A stretch of DNA of 64,000 nt from Nonomuraea wenchangensis (lineage in GTDB: Bacteria; Actinomycetota; Actinomycetes; Streptosporangiales; Streptosporangiaceae). The stretch spans positions 359,986-423,985 of the forward strand of contig NZ_FOHX01000007.1 in the NCBI RefSeq assembly GCF_900111685.1, given 5' to 3'. This document shows, one piece after another, positions 8,107-17,277 of the stretch. Within the stretch, counting starts at the first letter, position 1. Each line of letters opens with the position of its first letter. The translations under genes were made by a program, and so were the position numbers. A model generated the notes under the pieces. The model did no database searches. It saw nothing but the letters and a program-made list of their open reading frames with translations, and had not been told where the DNA came from.

Positions 8107-8936
8107 CCCTTCACCCCCGTCAAGGTCACGCCCTCGATGAACACCCGCTGGGCGAGGAAGAACAGCACGATCACCGGCGCGGTCACCAGCAGGGTGGCCG
8201 CCATGGTGAGGTTCCACTGCACGCTGTGGAACGCCTTGAAGGTCGCGAGGCCGAGCGACAGCGTCAGGTGGTCCTGCTGCACGCCGGCGTAGAGCAGCGG
8301 CCCGTAGTAGTCGTTCCAGCAGTAGAAGAACTGGAACAGCGCGACCGCCGCGACCGCCGGGCGCGCCATCGGCAGCACCACCCGCACCAGCGTGCGCAGG
8401 TCCGAGCAGCCGTCCACCTTCGCCGCGTCGGTGTAGTCGCGCGGGATCGTGACCAGGAACTGGCGCAGCAGGAAGATGGAGAACGCGTCGCCGAGCAGCA
8501 TCGGCAGGATCAGCGGCCACAGGCTGTCGGTCAGCCCCAGCCGCGCCCACACGAGGTAGATCGGCACCGCGACGACCTGCGGCGGCAGCATCATCGCGGC
8601 GATCACCACGAGGAACGCCGTCCGCCGCCCACGGAAGCGGAACCTTGCCAGCGCGTAGGCCACCGGCACCGACGACACCACCGTGAACAGCGTGCCGAGC
8701 GCCGCGTACAGCAGCGTGTTGCCCGCCCACCGCAGCAGCAGCGACCGGTCGAAGACCTCGGCGAAGTTCGCCCAGTTCCAGCTCCGCGGCCACAGGTCGC
8801 TGGTCAGCGCCTGCTCGTCGGTCATCAGCGCGGTCAGCGCCATGAACGCCACCGGCGCGAGGAACATCAGCGCCAGCGCGACCGCGAAGGCGTGCGTGGC
8901 GACCCACAGCAGCACCCGCCGCCTCCGGGCGCTCAC
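8103..8936 (-). CDS. Carbohydrate ABC transporter permease (MalG type)
   Basis: 277 residues from GTG 8936, which overlaps the stop of the partner permease by 4 bp. About six membrane segments. The cytoplasmic EAA-type loop reads DAAKVDGCSDLRTLVRVVLP, with the conserved Gly seven residues after the EAA-equivalent (DAAKVDG). C-terminal VFIEGVTLTGVKG is the typical MalG-subfamily ending (GLTAGAVKG). It forms the membrane channel with the 8933-9874 product. No ATPase gene is in the operon, so a shared MsiK-type ATPase encoded elsewhere is expected, as usual in actinomycetes. Confidence 0.92.
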   Translation of the reverse strand: MSARRRRVLLWVATHAFAVALALMFLAPVAFMALTALMTDEQALTSDLWPRSWNWANFAEVFDRSLLLRWAGNTLLYAALGTLFTVVSSVPVAYALARFRFRGRRTAFLVVIAAMMLPPQVVAVPIYLVWARLGLTDSLWPLILPMLLGDAFSIFLLRQFLVTIPRDYTDAAKVDGCSDLRTLVRVVLPMARPAVAAVALFQFFYCWNDYYGPLLYAGVQQDHLTLSLGLATFKAFHSVQWNLTMAATLLVTAPVIVLFFLAQRVFIEGVTLTGVKG

Positions 8937-9874
8937 GACGCCTCCTCGGCCCGGCGGAACTGCCGCAGCAGCACCAGCGTGAAGATCATCGAGACGGCGA
9001 ACAGCAGCAGCGCCAGCACGCAGGCGTACCCCATCGAATAGTCGCGGAAGCCCACCTGGAACAGCCACTGCGGCAGCGTGAGCAGAGACTCCTCCGGATA
9101 GCCGGGCGAGAACGAGCTGCCTGGCGAGTCGGTCGAGCCCGAGGCGACCCGGGAGGCGACCATCGCCTGGGAGAAGTACTGCAGGGCGTAGATGACGTTC
9201 GTGACCAGGGCGAACATCAGCACCGGCGCGATCGTCGGCAGCGTCACGCTGCGGAACTGCCGCCAGGCTCCCGCGCCGTCGATGGCCGCGGCCTCGTACA
9301 GGTGTCTGGGCACGTCCAGCAGCGCCGCCAGGAAGATCACCATGAGCTGGCCGCAGCCCCACAGCGACAGCAGCGTCAGGCTCGGCTTCGACCAGTCAGG
9401 GTCGCCGAACCAGTCAGGACCCCGCACCCCTGCCAGCGACAGCAGGTGGTCGACCGGGCCGGTGCCGGGGTTGAGCAGGAAGACGAACGTGATCGTGCCC
9501 GCCGTCATCGGCACCAGCGACGGCAGGTAGAACACCGTGCGCAGCAGCCCCGCCCCGGCCTTGAGCCGGACCACGAGCTGGGCGAGCGCCAGCGAGAACA
9601 GCACCGTCGCCGGCACCATCACGGCCACCAGCCACAGCGTGTTGCGCGCCGAGACGCCCACCCGGGGATCGCGCAGCAGATAACGGTAGTTGTCGAGCCC
9701 GGCGAACTCGAGGGTGTACATGTCGTAGCGGTGGAAGGAGAAGTACACCGTGGACAGCAGCGGGTAGACGAAGAAGACCGACACCCCGGCGATCCACGGC
9801 GACAGCCACAGGAGGGCACGCGCGCCCTCGCCGTGCCACCACCGGGGACGCGGCGCGGCGGGCGGGGAGGTCAC
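8933..9874 (-). CDS. Carbohydrate ABC transporter permease (MalF type)
   Basis: 313 residues from GTG 9874, placed just after the stop of the binding-protein gene (2-bp gap). The first membrane segment (ALLWLSPWIAGVSVFFVYPL) is followed by the sugar-permease motif YFSFHRYDM. The EAA loop reads EAAAIDGAGAWRQFRSVTLP about 90 residues from the C-terminus. Pairs with the MalG-type permease to import the sugar delivered by the lipoprotein. The tight spacing shows cotranscription with the ROK operon. Confidence 0.92.
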   Translation of the reverse strand: MTSPPAAPRPRWWHGEGARALLWLSPWIAGVSVFFVYPLLSTVYFSFHRYDMYTLEFAGLDNYRYLLRDPRVGVSARNTLWLVAVMVPATVLFSLALAQLVVRLKAGAGLLRTVFYLPSLVPMTAGTITFVFLLNPGTGPVDHLLSLAGVRGPDWFGDPDWSKPSLTLLSLWGCGQLMVIFLAALLDVPRHLYEAAAIDGAGAWRQFRSVTLPTIAPVLMFALVTNVIYALQYFSQAMVASRVASGSTDSPGSSFSPGYPEESLLTLPQWLFQVGFRDYSMGYACVLALLLFAVSMIFTLVLLRQFRRAEEAS

Positions 9875-9876
9875 GA

Positions 9877-11217
9877 TCAGCCTCCGGACAGCTTCAGCTT
9901 GTCGTTGATCTGCCGGTCCACGTCCTTCAGCCCGGCCTCCAGGTCCTTCACCGAGCCCCGCTCCCACTTGGCGACGAACGCGGCGAACGCCTCCTGGTTG
10001 AAGACGCTGTTCACGCTGGCAGGCAGGGTCGCGGTCCTCGGATGGGCGAAGATGTCGAGGAAGGTCTGGAAGTTGGCGTCCTTGACCAGGTCGGGCGAGT
10101 CCATGGCGGCCTTGGTCGTGGGGACGTTGCGCAGCGCGTTCGACAGCGTCACCAGCGAGCCGGTGTCGGTCGTCAGGTACTTCACCAGCTCCCACGCCTG
10201 CTGCGGATGCTTCGCGCCCTTCGGCACGCCGATCACGGTCCCGGCGGTGAAGCCGCTGCCGTAGAGCTCGGGCCGGTCGTCGGCGACCGGCAGGGGAGCG
10301 GTGCCGTAGTCCAGGCCCTTGGCGTCGAGGGCGATCATCGCGTTGCGCCACTCGCCGTCCAGGACCATCGCGACCTTGCCCTTGTGGAACGGGTGCTCGG
10401 CGCTCCACTCGTCGCCCAGGCTCTTCCTGAACTTCTCCAGCTTGTCGTGGCCGTACCAGTCGACCAGCTCCTTCTGCCAGGTCAGCAGCTCGCGCCAGGC
10501 CGGGTCGGAGCCGATCGCCGAGGTGCCGTCGGCGTTGTACCACTTCGCGCCCACCATCGGGCCGAGGTGGCTCGGGCTGTTCTCGTAGTACTGGACGCTC
10601 GGGATGAACCCGGCGACCTTGATGGTGCCGTCGGCGTCGCGGACGGTCAGCTTCTTGGCCAGCTCCGCCAGCTCGGTCAGCGTCCGCGGCGGCTCGTGGC
10701 CCTTCATCAGCGCCTTGTTGTAGTAGAGGCCGTAGGCGTCGGCCAGCAGCGGCAGCGTGCACTGGCGGCCCTCGAAGGCGGTGTAGGAGCGGGCCGCGGC
10801 CGGCAGCACCGACAGGTCGATCCCGTCCTGCGCGATCACCGGCGTCAGGTCCTGGAACGCTCCCGACCTGCACCACTGGGCGACGTTGTCCGTCGTGAAC
10901 GAGGCGGCCACGTCGGGGGCGTTGCCGCCGCGGATCGCCTGGGTGATCTGGTCGTCCTGGACGCCCTTGGTGGCCTTGACGGTGATCTGCGGATACTTCT
11001 GGTTGAACGTCGCGATGGCCTCCTCGAACGCCTTCACCTCGGCGTCGGTGGAGAAGCCGTGCCAGAGCTCGATGGTGGCGGCGGGCAGGGCCTGCGAGGC
11101 GGATCCTGAGGGCCGGGGAGCGCCGAGCGAGGGCCCGGCCTCCTTACCTGCGGTGCAGGCGGTCAGCGCGGCCGAGCACAGCAGTGCCGCGGCGGCCGCC
11201 AGAGGGACGAAGCGCAC
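9877..11217 (-). CDS. Extracellular sugar-binding lipoprotein of the ABC transporter
   Basis: I place the start at GTG 11217, preceded by AGGAGG with 8-nt spacing; an earlier ATG (11256) lacks such a site and overlaps the ROK gene. The 446-residue product begins with a short positive and hydrophobic signal ending in the lipobox LTAC, so Cys is lipidated and the protein is anchored outside the membrane. The mature part has family-1 binding-protein features: IELWHGFSTDAEVKAFEEA, NAPDVAASFT, LPLLADAYGLYYNK, GKVAMVLDGEWR. It captures the sugar for the two permeases. The 35-bp gap to the ROK gene could allow readthrough or an extra promoter. Confidence 0.92.
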   Translation of the reverse strand: MRFVPLAAAAALLCSAALTACTAGKEAGPSLGAPRPSGSASQALPAATIELWHGFSTDAEVKAFEEAIATFNQKYPQITVKATKGVQDDQITQAIRGGNAPDVAASFTTDNVAQWCRSGAFQDLTPVIAQDGIDLSVLPAAARSYTAFEGRQCTLPLLADAYGLYYNKALMKGHEPPRTLTELAELAKKLTVRDADGTIKVAGFIPSVQYYENSPSHLGPMVGAKWYNADGTSAIGSDPAWRELLTWQKELVDWYGHDKLEKFRKSLGDEWSAEHPFHKGKVAMVLDGEWRNAMIALDAKGLDYGTAPLPVADDRPELYGSGFTAGTVIGVPKGAKHPQQAWELVKYLTTDTGSLVTLSNALRNVPTTKAAMDSPDLVKDANFQTFLDIFAHPRTATLPASVNSVFNQEAFAAFVAKWERGSVKDLEAGLKDVDRQINDKLKLSGG

Positions 11218-11252
11218 GGGGGGTGCCTCCTGCGGTGGGGGGGTGACGGGGG

Positions 11253-12452
11253 TCACGAGCGGACGGTGGAGCCGAACACCTCCTCACGCACGGTGTCGAG
11301 GGCCAGGTCGAGCGCGCCGGCGAGCACGGGGTTGCCCTCGACGCTCGACAGCCGCACGCGGGGCCGGGGGATGGTCAGGGCGTGCAGCTCGTGCTCGACG
11401 AGCTCGCGCAGCGTCTCGCCGCCCGGCAGCACGACGCCGCCGGTCAGCACGATGAGCCCGGGATCGATGACGGAGGTGATGGCGGCCAGGCCGACCGCCA
11501 GCCTGGCGGCGATGTCGCGCAGCCCGGCCCGCGCGTCGTCGGCCCGCTGCCCGGTGCCGGCCGCGAGACGCACGGCGTTCGCGACGGCCTGGCGGAAGTC
11601 GGCGCCGCGCACGCCGTACGAGCGCAGCAGCTTCAGCACCGCGGGCCCGCCGGTGAGCGCCTGGTAGCCGTGGTTGGCGTAGCGGCCGGCCTCGCGGGCG
11701 GTCGGCGCGCCCGGCGTGGGCATGTAGCCCACCTCGCCCGCGCCGCCGGTCGCGCCCCGGTGCATGCGCCCGCCGAGCACGACGGCCGAGCCGATGCCCT
11801 CGTCGGCCCACAGCAGCACGAAGTCCCGGCTGTCGCGGGCCGCGCCGTGCGCCTGCTCGGCGAGCGCGACGAGGTTGACGTTGTTCTCGACGTCCACCGG
11901 CACGCCGAGGCCGGCGGACAGGGTGGGCACCAGGTCGGGGATCTGCCAGCCGGGGACGTCCTTGGCTGCGGCGTACCCCAGCCGGCCGGTCGCCGGGTCG
12001 ATCGCGGCCTGCACGCCGATGACGACGCGGCGCAGCTTGTCCGGCGGGTTCGCGCCCGCCAGCGCCGCGCCGAGCCGCTCCACCAGCTCGCCGGCCGGGC
12101 GGCGGCGGGTCGTGGGCAGCGTGTGCTCGCCGACGACGGCGCCGGTGAGGTCGGCGATCCGCGCCTCGATGCGGTCGGGGGTGACGTCGAGCGCGCCCGC
12201 GTACGCCGCCGCCGGGTTGATCCGGTAGACCTCCGCCGTCCGCCCCGGCAGGCCCTCGCGCACGCCGTCCAGGACCACCAGCCCGGCCTCCTGGAGCCGG
12301 GCGAGGAGCTGCGAGGCCGTGGGCTTGGACAGGCCGGTGAGCGCGCCGATCTCGGGGCGGGTGAGCGGGCCTCGGTCGAGAAGTGCCCGCAGGGCCGCCC
12401 GGTCGTTGATGGCGCGTAGCAGACTGGGGGTCCCCGGCACCGGGCCGTCCAC
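11253..12452 (-). CDS. ROK-family transcriptional repressor
   Basis: 399 residues from GTG 12452 (GAAGGAG six bases upstream). N-terminal winged helix: RGPLTRPEIGALTGLSKPTA, SQLLARLQEAGLV (residues 28-60). The ROK sugar-kinase-like domain follows: GVQAAIDPATGRLGYA, VENNVNLVALAEQAHGAAR, GIGSAVVLGGRMHRGATGGAGEVGY. The usual ROK zinc signature (CxCGxxGC) after the GEVGY motif is absent; the region reads MPTPGAPTAREAGRYANHG, so the zinc is probably not bound. ROK repressors release DNA on binding the transported sugar. The palindrome at 12472-12490, just downstream of its own promoter, is the likely operator for the whole operon. Confidence 0.92.
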   Translation of the reverse strand: MDGPVPGTPSLLRAINDRAALRALLDRGPLTRPEIGALTGLSKPTASQLLARLQEAGLVVLDGVREGLPGRTAEVYRINPAAAYAGALDVTPDRIEARIADLTGAVVGEHTLPTTRRRPAGELVERLGAALAGANPPDKLRRVVIGVQAAIDPATGRLGYAAAKDVPGWQIPDLVPTLSAGLGVPVDVENNVNLVALAEQAHGAARDSRDFVLLWADEGIGSAVVLGGRMHRGATGGAGEVGYMPTPGAPTAREAGRYANHGYQALTGGPAVLKLLRSYGVRGADFRQAVANAVRLAAGTGQRADDARAGLRDIAARLAVGLAAITSVIDPGLIVLTGGVVLPGGETLRELVEHELHALTIPRPRVRLSSVEGNPVLAGALDLALDTVREEVFGSTVRS

Positions 12453-12471
12453 GGCGTCTCCTTCACTCGAA

Positions 12472-12528
12472 GTTAGGAAACTTTCCTAACTCACGAGGAA
12501 CATAAGGATCCCTGGCGCGAACGGTCAA
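12472..12528 (-). promoter_or_regulatory. Promoter and operator of the ROK sugar operon
   Basis: On the minus strand: -35 TTGACC (12528-12523), an 18-bp spacer and -10 TATGTT (12504-12499). Eight bases after the -10 begins the perfect palindrome GTTAGGAAA-C-TTTCCTAAC (12490-12472, seen on the plus strand), so the operator covers the transcription start. This geometry blocks the polymerase directly. The 9+1+9 form with TTAGGAAA arms fits ROK/XylR-type sites; the assignment to this ROK protein is inference. Confidence 0.75.
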
Positions 12529-12624
12529 GAGGCGATACGAAGCCGTAACGGAGAGAGGAGAGGGAAGGAAAACCGAGCGGAGTGCCGCGACCGGCATGCT
12601 AATGTCATCGTTTGTCGTAACAAC

Positions 12625-14976
12625 ATGCAGAATGGCCCGGAGTGTCCCATTAACCACATTAATGGTCAGGCGGCAACGCGTCAAACGGAGCTCGCCAAGG
12701 AGCAGGAGTACGTCACCGCGCTCTACGACCGGCTAGACGCCCTGCGCGAGCGCACCCAGCGGCAGCTCAAGGAGGTGCTGGCCTCGGGAGCCGTCGGCAC
12801 GATGCAGAACAGGTCGGAGCGCGACACGTTCGCCGAGATGTACGCCACCAGGCTGGCCCGGCTGTGGGCGGTCGAGCGCGGCCTCGTCTTCGGCCGGCTG
12901 GACCACCAGGAGGAGGGCCGGCTCTACATCGGCAAGCTCGGCCTCACCGACGACGACCAGCGGCGCCTGCTCATCGACTGGCGCGCCCCGGTGGCGCAGC
13001 CCTTCTACCGCGCCACCCCGGCCGCCCCCATGGGCGTCACCCGGCGCCGCCACCTGCAGACCAAGGGCCGCGCGGTGATCGGCGTCGACGACGACCTGCT
13101 CGACCTCGCCGCGCTCAGCGACGACGACCGCGCCACGCTCAACGGCGAGGCCGCGCTGCTGGCCGCGCTCGACGAGCGCCGCACCGGCCGCATGCGCGAC
13201 ATCGTCGCGACCATCCAGGCCGAGCAGGACCGGGTCATCCGCGGCGACCTCAACGGCGTCCTCGTCGTCCAGGGCGGCCCCGGCACCGGCAAGACCGTCG
13301 TGGCCCTGCACCGGGCCGCCTACCTGCTCTACACCCACCGCCAGCGGCTGGAGCGCCGCGGCGTGCTCATCCTCGGCCCCAACCTGACGTTCCTGCGCTA
13401 CATCGAGCAGGTGCTGCCCTCGCTCGGCGAGACCGACGTGCTGCTGTCCACCGTCGGCGAGCTCTACCCCGGCGTGACCGCCACCGCCAGGGAACGGCCC
13501 GAGGTGGCCGCGCTCAAGGGCGACCCGCGCATGGTCGAGGTCATCGCGCGGGCCGTGCGCGACCGGCAGAAGGTGCCGCGCAAGCCGATCGAGATCACCA
13601 TCGGCCGGATCACGCTCACCGTCGACCGGTCCATGCTGGACGCCGCCAGGAACAAGGCCGCCCGCTCGCGCCGGCCGCACAACCAGGCGCGGGCGGTGTT
13701 CGTCCGCTCGCTGCTGAACGCGCTCGCCCGCCAGCAGGCCCGCAAGATCGGCAAGGGGCTCATCGACGAGGACGAGCTGGCCGACCTGCGCGAGGAGCTG
13801 CGCACCGAGCCCGCCGTCAAGTCGGCGCTCAACCGGCTGTGGCCGTACCTGACGCCCCAGCGGCTGCTGCTCGGCCTCTACGGCTCGCCCGAGCGCCTCG
13901 GCCACGCCGCCGCGCACCTCACGCCCGACGAGCGGGCGCTGCTGCGCCGCGAGGGCCCACGGGCCGGCGAGTGGACCGAGTCGGACGTGCCGCTCCTCGA
14001 CGAGGCCGCCGAGCTGCTCGGCGACATCGACGAGCAGGTGCTGCGCGCCACCGCGATGCAGGCCGAGGAGGAGCTGGCCGCCGCCCGCCGGGCCGAGGAG
14101 CACGAGCGCGAGGCGGAGCTCGCCTACGCCCGCGAGGTGCTGGAGCTGACTGGCCTGTCCGACGTCATGGAAGCCGAGCGGCTGGCCGAGCGCCAGCGCG
14201 GCGACGGCCCCTACCTCACCACCGCCGAACGCGCCGCCGCCGACCGCACCTGGGCCTACGGCCACGTCATCGTGGACGAGGCGCAGGAGCTGTCGCCGAT
14301 GGCCTGGCGGGCCCTCATGCGCCGCTGCCCCACCCGGTCGATGACGATCGTCGGCGACATCGCGCAGACCGGCTCGGCGGCCGGGGCGCGGTCGTGGGCC
14401 GAGGTGCTCGACCCGTACGTGGCCGGGCGCTGGCGGCAGGAGCGGCTCACCGTCAACTACCGCACGCCGGTCGAGCTGATGGCGGTCGCCGCCGGCGTGC
14501 TCGCCGCGATCGACCCCGCGCTGGAGGCACCCATGTCGGTGCGCGAGAGCGGCGCCGAGCCGTGGGCCGCCCCGCTGGCGGCGCTGCCCGAGCTGGTCAA
14601 GGCCGAGGTCGGGGAGGGCGGCAAGGTCGCGGTCGTGGCGCCGGACGCGCTGCTCGACCGGCTCGGGTCGCGGGTCGCCGAGGTCGTGCCCGGCGCGGTC
14701 GTCGTCACGCCGGGAGCCGGCCGGGCCGGGGGAGCGGAGGCGCTGGACGCCCCCGTCGCGGTCATGGGGGTGGCGGACGCCAAGGGCCTGGAGTTCGACT
14801 CCGTCGTGGTGGCCGAGCCCGAGCTCATCGCCGCCCAGTCGCCACGCGGGCTCAGCGACCTGTATGTTGCTCTCACGCGAGCGACGCAACGGCTCGGCGT
14901 CGTCCACGAACGCCCGCTTCCCGCGCCCCTGCGCGGGCTGCCGAGCAGGCCGGGAGCACCCTCCGTCGGGCTTTGA
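12625..14976 (+). CDS. HelD-like UvrD/Rep superfamily helicase (RNA-polymerase-recycling factor)
   Basis: 783 residues. The N-terminal coiled arm (ELAKEQEYVTALYDRLDALR) is the HelD feature that enters the RNA polymerase secondary channel. Superfamily-1 motifs follow: QGGPGTGKTVVALH (Walker A Lys223), VIVDEAQELSPM (Asp551-Glu552), GDIAQTG, NYRTPVELM and a closing DLYVALTRATQRLG. HelD removes stalled polymerase from DNA; some actinomycete versions (HelR) also protect from rifamycins. The ATG is the only standard start upstream of the arm and has no Shine-Dalgarno sequence. A TAATGT hexamer lies about 20 bases upstream. I found no rifamycin-associated palindrome in front of it. Divergent from the ROK operon. 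Confidence 0.87.
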   Translation: MQNGPECPINHINGQAATRQTELAKEQEYVTALYDRLDALRERTQRQLKEVLASGAVGTMQNRSERDTFAEMYATRLARLWAVERGLVFGRLDHQEEGRLYIGKLGLTDDDQRRLLIDWRAPVAQPFYRATPAAPMGVTRRRHLQTKGRAVIGVDDDLLDLAALSDDDRATLNGEAALLAALDERRTGRMRDIVATIQAEQDRVIRGDLNGVLVVQGGPGTGKTVVALHRAAYLLYTHRQRLERRGVLILGPNLTFLRYIEQVLPSLGETDVLLSTVGELYPGVTATARERPEVAALKGDPRMVEVIARAVRDRQKVPRKPIEITIGRITLTVDRSMLDAARNKAARSRRPHNQARAVFVRSLLNALARQQARKIGKGLIDEDELADLREELRTEPAVKSALNRLWPYLTPQRLLLGLYGSPERLGHAAAHLTPDERALLRREGPRAGEWTESDVPLLDEAAELLGDIDEQVLRATAMQAEEELAAARRAEEHEREAELAYAREVLELTGLSDVMEAERLAERQRGDGPYLTTAERAAADRTWAYGHVIVDEAQELSPMAWRALMRRCPTRSMTIVGDIAQTGSAAGARSWAEVLDPYVAGRWRQERLTVNYRTPVELMAVAAGVLAAIDPALEAPMSVRESGAEPWAAPLAALPELVKAEVGEGGKVAVVAPDALLDRLGSRVAEVVPGAVVVTPGAGRAGGAEALDAPVAVMGVADAKGLEFDSVVVAEPELIAAQSPRGLSDLYVALTRATQRLGVVHERPLPAPLRGLPSRPGAPSVGL

Positions 14977-15506
14977 TCGGCTTTGCGGTGGCCGTCCCCG
15001 CATGTCCCACCTGCGGAAACTTGATGTTCCCGCTGATCGGGACACGGTTGACATCTGAGGTGGAGTCGGTAGTTTGCTGCGCAGTCCAGCACGGGACTTG
15101 GCCGGTTGGCCGTCTCTGACATCGCCGGATCCTGCGTCCGTGACGGAGCGTGACTTCGTCCACACAGCCAGGTGCAGGGCCGTCGGTCCGTCGAGTCGGG
15201 GCACCCCAACCGGGCGGGGGGTTGGACCCGGGACGGGTCCGGGAGCCCAGTAGACAACGGAATTCCGCGCTCGCCGCCGACGAGACGGGTCCGGTCCGAA
15301 GGGTTTCCCGGGCCCTCTTCCCGCTCCCGTGCGCCGGACCTGCGAGTGCGCCGGGTGGTCCCGTCGGCCGCGGGATCACCCTGCCGCCACCCGTTCCGCA
15401 TCCTGAAATCCCCCTCGCGCGGGCGCGCGCTGGCATGAGCGCGGCCACGGGGCGGTAGCGTTTTCGCGAGCAATCAGGTGTTCGACGGTGGCTGAGGAGA
15501 CCCGGA
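14977..15506. other. 530-bp interval without a convincing gene
   Basis: Open frames here encode only low-complexity Arg/Pro/Gly text with no domain or ribosome binding site. Visible signals are a well-formed promoter (15048-15075), a small stem GGACCC/GGGTCC near 15230, and a TAGCGT hexamer near 15457 that could be the -10 of the lnt gene. A small RNA between about 15080 and 15400 is possible but unproven. Confidence 0.45.
15048..15075 (+). promoter_or_regulatory. Strong candidate promoter inside the 530-bp gap
   Basis: TTGACA at 15048-15053, a 16-bp spacer and TAGTTT at 15070-15075. It is one of the closest matches to the primary-sigma consensus in the window, yet the next gene starts about 430 bp downstream. 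It either gives lnt a long leader or drives a non-coding RNA. Confidence 0.45.
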
Positions 15507-17264
15507 GTGGTTCAGGAACGCACGAGCCCGCCGCCCTCGACGGGCCCCGGCCTCGCCTCCTCGTCGCCGGTCCCCGAGCCGGAGGGCGCCAGAACCCCCG
15601 GCGAGGGCGAGCCGTCCGCGGCCGAGGCGCAGGCCGGCGAAGGAAACGGGGCTTCCGGTCCCCTCGCCCGCGAGCCGGCGGACTCCGGCCGCCGTGACGG
15701 TCCGGACCGCGAGCCGCGGAGCCTGGAGCCGCAGAGCGGGGAGCCGCGGAGCCGGGAGCCGCGGAGTCGGGTGCTGGGCCGCGCGGGGGCGGCCGTGGCC
15801 GGCGGGCTGGCGCTGTTCGCCGCGTTCCCGCCGCTCGGCTGGTGGCTGCTCGCGCCCCTCGGCCTCGCGCTCGTCGCCGCCTCCCTGTACGGCGCCCGCC
15901 CGAGACGCGCGGCCTGGGTGGGCGCGCTCGCCGCGGCGGTGTTCCTGTTCCCGGCCCTCGCCTGGGTGCGGACCATCGGCGACGACGTCTGGGTCATGCT
16001 GGTCGTCACCGAGACCGTCTTCTACGCCGTCATGTCCGCCCTGGCCGCTCCGGTGTTCCGGCTGCGCGCCTGGCCCCTGTGGTTCGCCGGCCTTTGGGTG
16101 GCGATGGAGTGGGCGCGCGGCCTGGTGCCGATCGGCGGCTTCCCGTGGGCGCGGGTGGCCTTCAGCCAGGGCGAGTCGCTGTTCACCCAGTACGCCGCGC
16201 TCGGCGGCGCGCCCCTGGTGTCGTTCGCCGTGGCCCTGTGCGGGGCCCTGCTGGCCCACGCCGTCCTGGTCCGGCCTCCGGCGGCCCGCCCGTGGCTGCG
16301 GGCGGCTCCGGCGCTCCTGGCGCTGGCGGTGCCCCTGCTGACGCTGGCCGTGCCGCGCCCCGGCGACGAGGGCCGCTCGATCAACGTCGGCATCGTGCAG
16401 GGCAACGTCCCCGGCCGCGGCATGTACGTCCTGGGCGACGAGCCCGCCGTCGTGCTGCGCAACCACGCCGGCGAGACCAAGCGCCTGGCCCAGGCCGTCC
16501 GCGAGGGCAAGCTGCCCAAGCCCGACATCGTCGTCCTGCCGGAGAACTCCACCGACATCGACCCCTACCGTGACGAGACCGCCCGCCAGATCATCCAGGA
16601 CTCGGTGAGCGACGTCGGCGTGCCCACGCTCGTCGGGGCCGTCGTGGCCATCGGCGACGACAGCCGCGCCACCCGCAGCCTCACCTGGGACCCGGTCACC
16701 GGCCCCGGCGCCTACTACGACAAGCAGAACCTGGTGCCGTTCGGCGAGTACACCCCGTTCAAGGACCTCGTGCTGGCCCTGTGGGAGCGGGCGAGCCTGG
16801 TGGGCCGCCAGTCGGTCCCCGGCGACCGGCCCGGCGACCTCAAGCTCGGCCCGGTCACCATCGGCGCGGTCAACTGCTACGAGGTGGCCTACGACGCCAC
16901 CGTGCGCGGCACGGTCCGGGCCGGCGGCACGCCGATCGTCGTGCAGACCAACAACGCCAGCTACGCCCTGTCCAACCTGCCGCCGCAGCAGCTCGCCATG
17001 TCGCAGCTGCGCGCGGTCGAGCACAACCGGGCCGTCGTGACCGCCGCGACGACCGGGATCTCCGCGTTCGTCACGCCTGACGGTAAGGTCTCCTGGCAGA
17101 CCCGCGAGCTGGTCGCGGACATGAACGTGGTGAAGGTGCCCGTACGCACCAGCGAGACGCTCGCCACCAAGGTGGGCGCCTGGCCGGAATGGGCATTGAT
17201 GACGATGGGAGCGGCGGCGGCCGGAGTCGCCGCATGGCGTGGCAGGCGGCGAGCCGATGGGTGA
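15507..17264 (+). CDS. lnt: Apolipoprotein N-acyltransferase
   Basis: 585 residues from GTG 15507 (GAGGAGA six bases upstream). About 90 disordered, charged residues containing a 4x EPRS-like repeat precede a multi-pass membrane domain (about residues 95-290). A carbon-nitrogen hydrolase domain follows outside the membrane. The Glu-Lys-Cys triad is visible: Glu346 (VVLPENST), Lys406 ([13 protein letters not shown]) and Cys457 ([10 protein letters not shown]). The enzyme adds the third acyl chain to the N-terminal Cys of lipoproteins. It abuts the polyprenol-phosphate-mannose synthase gene; in mycobacteria these two domains are a single or linked Ppm1 unit, supporting both identifications. Confidence 0.93.
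   Translation: MVQERTSPPPSTGPGLASSSPVPEPEGARTPGEGEPSAAEAQAGEGNGASGPLAREPADSGRRDGPDREPRSLEPQSGEPRSREPRSRVLGRAGAAVAGGLALFAAFPPLGWWLLAPLGLALVAASLYGARPRRAAWVGALAAAVFLFPALAWVRTIGDDVWVMLVVTETVFYAVMSALAAPVFRLRAWPLWFAGLWVAMEWARGLVPIGGFPWARVAFSQGESLFTQYAALGGAPLVSFAVALCGALLAHAVLVRPPAARPWLRAAPALLALAVPLLTLAVPRPGDEGRSINVGIVQGNVPGRGMYVLGDEPAVVLRNHAGETKRLAQAVREGKLPKPDIVVLPENSTDIDPYRDETARQIIQDSVSDVGVPTLVGAVVAIGDDSRATRSLTWDPVTGPGAYYDKQNLVPFGEYTPFKDLVLALWERASLVGRQSVPGDRPGDLKLGPVTIGAVNCYEVAYDATVRGTVRAGGTPIVVQTNNASYALSNLPPQQLAMSQLRAVEHNRAVVTAATTGISAFVTPDGKVSWQTRELVADMNVVKVPVRTSETLATKVGAWPEWALMTMGAAAAGVAAWRGRRRADG
15711..15770 (+). repeat. Four 15-bp tandem repeats in the lnt 5' region
   Basis: Four consecutive 15-bp units, each beginning GAGCCGC, at 15711, 15726, 15741 and 15756. 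They encode [15 protein letters not shown] and EPRSR in the cytoplasmic N-terminal extension. The unit is a multiple of three, so copy changes keep the frame. Confidence 0.9.
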
Positions 17265-17277
17265 GGGACGACCGGAC

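Noticed and set aside
12550-12625. Rifamycin-associated element in front of the HelD-like gene
   Set aside because: No 19-bp GGGGCTTGC-type palindrome is present, so HelR-type induction is not supported.
15150-15458. 102-codon open frame in the 530-bp gap before lnt
   Set aside because: No homology pattern recognised, no Shine-Dalgarno sequence and low-complexity composition.
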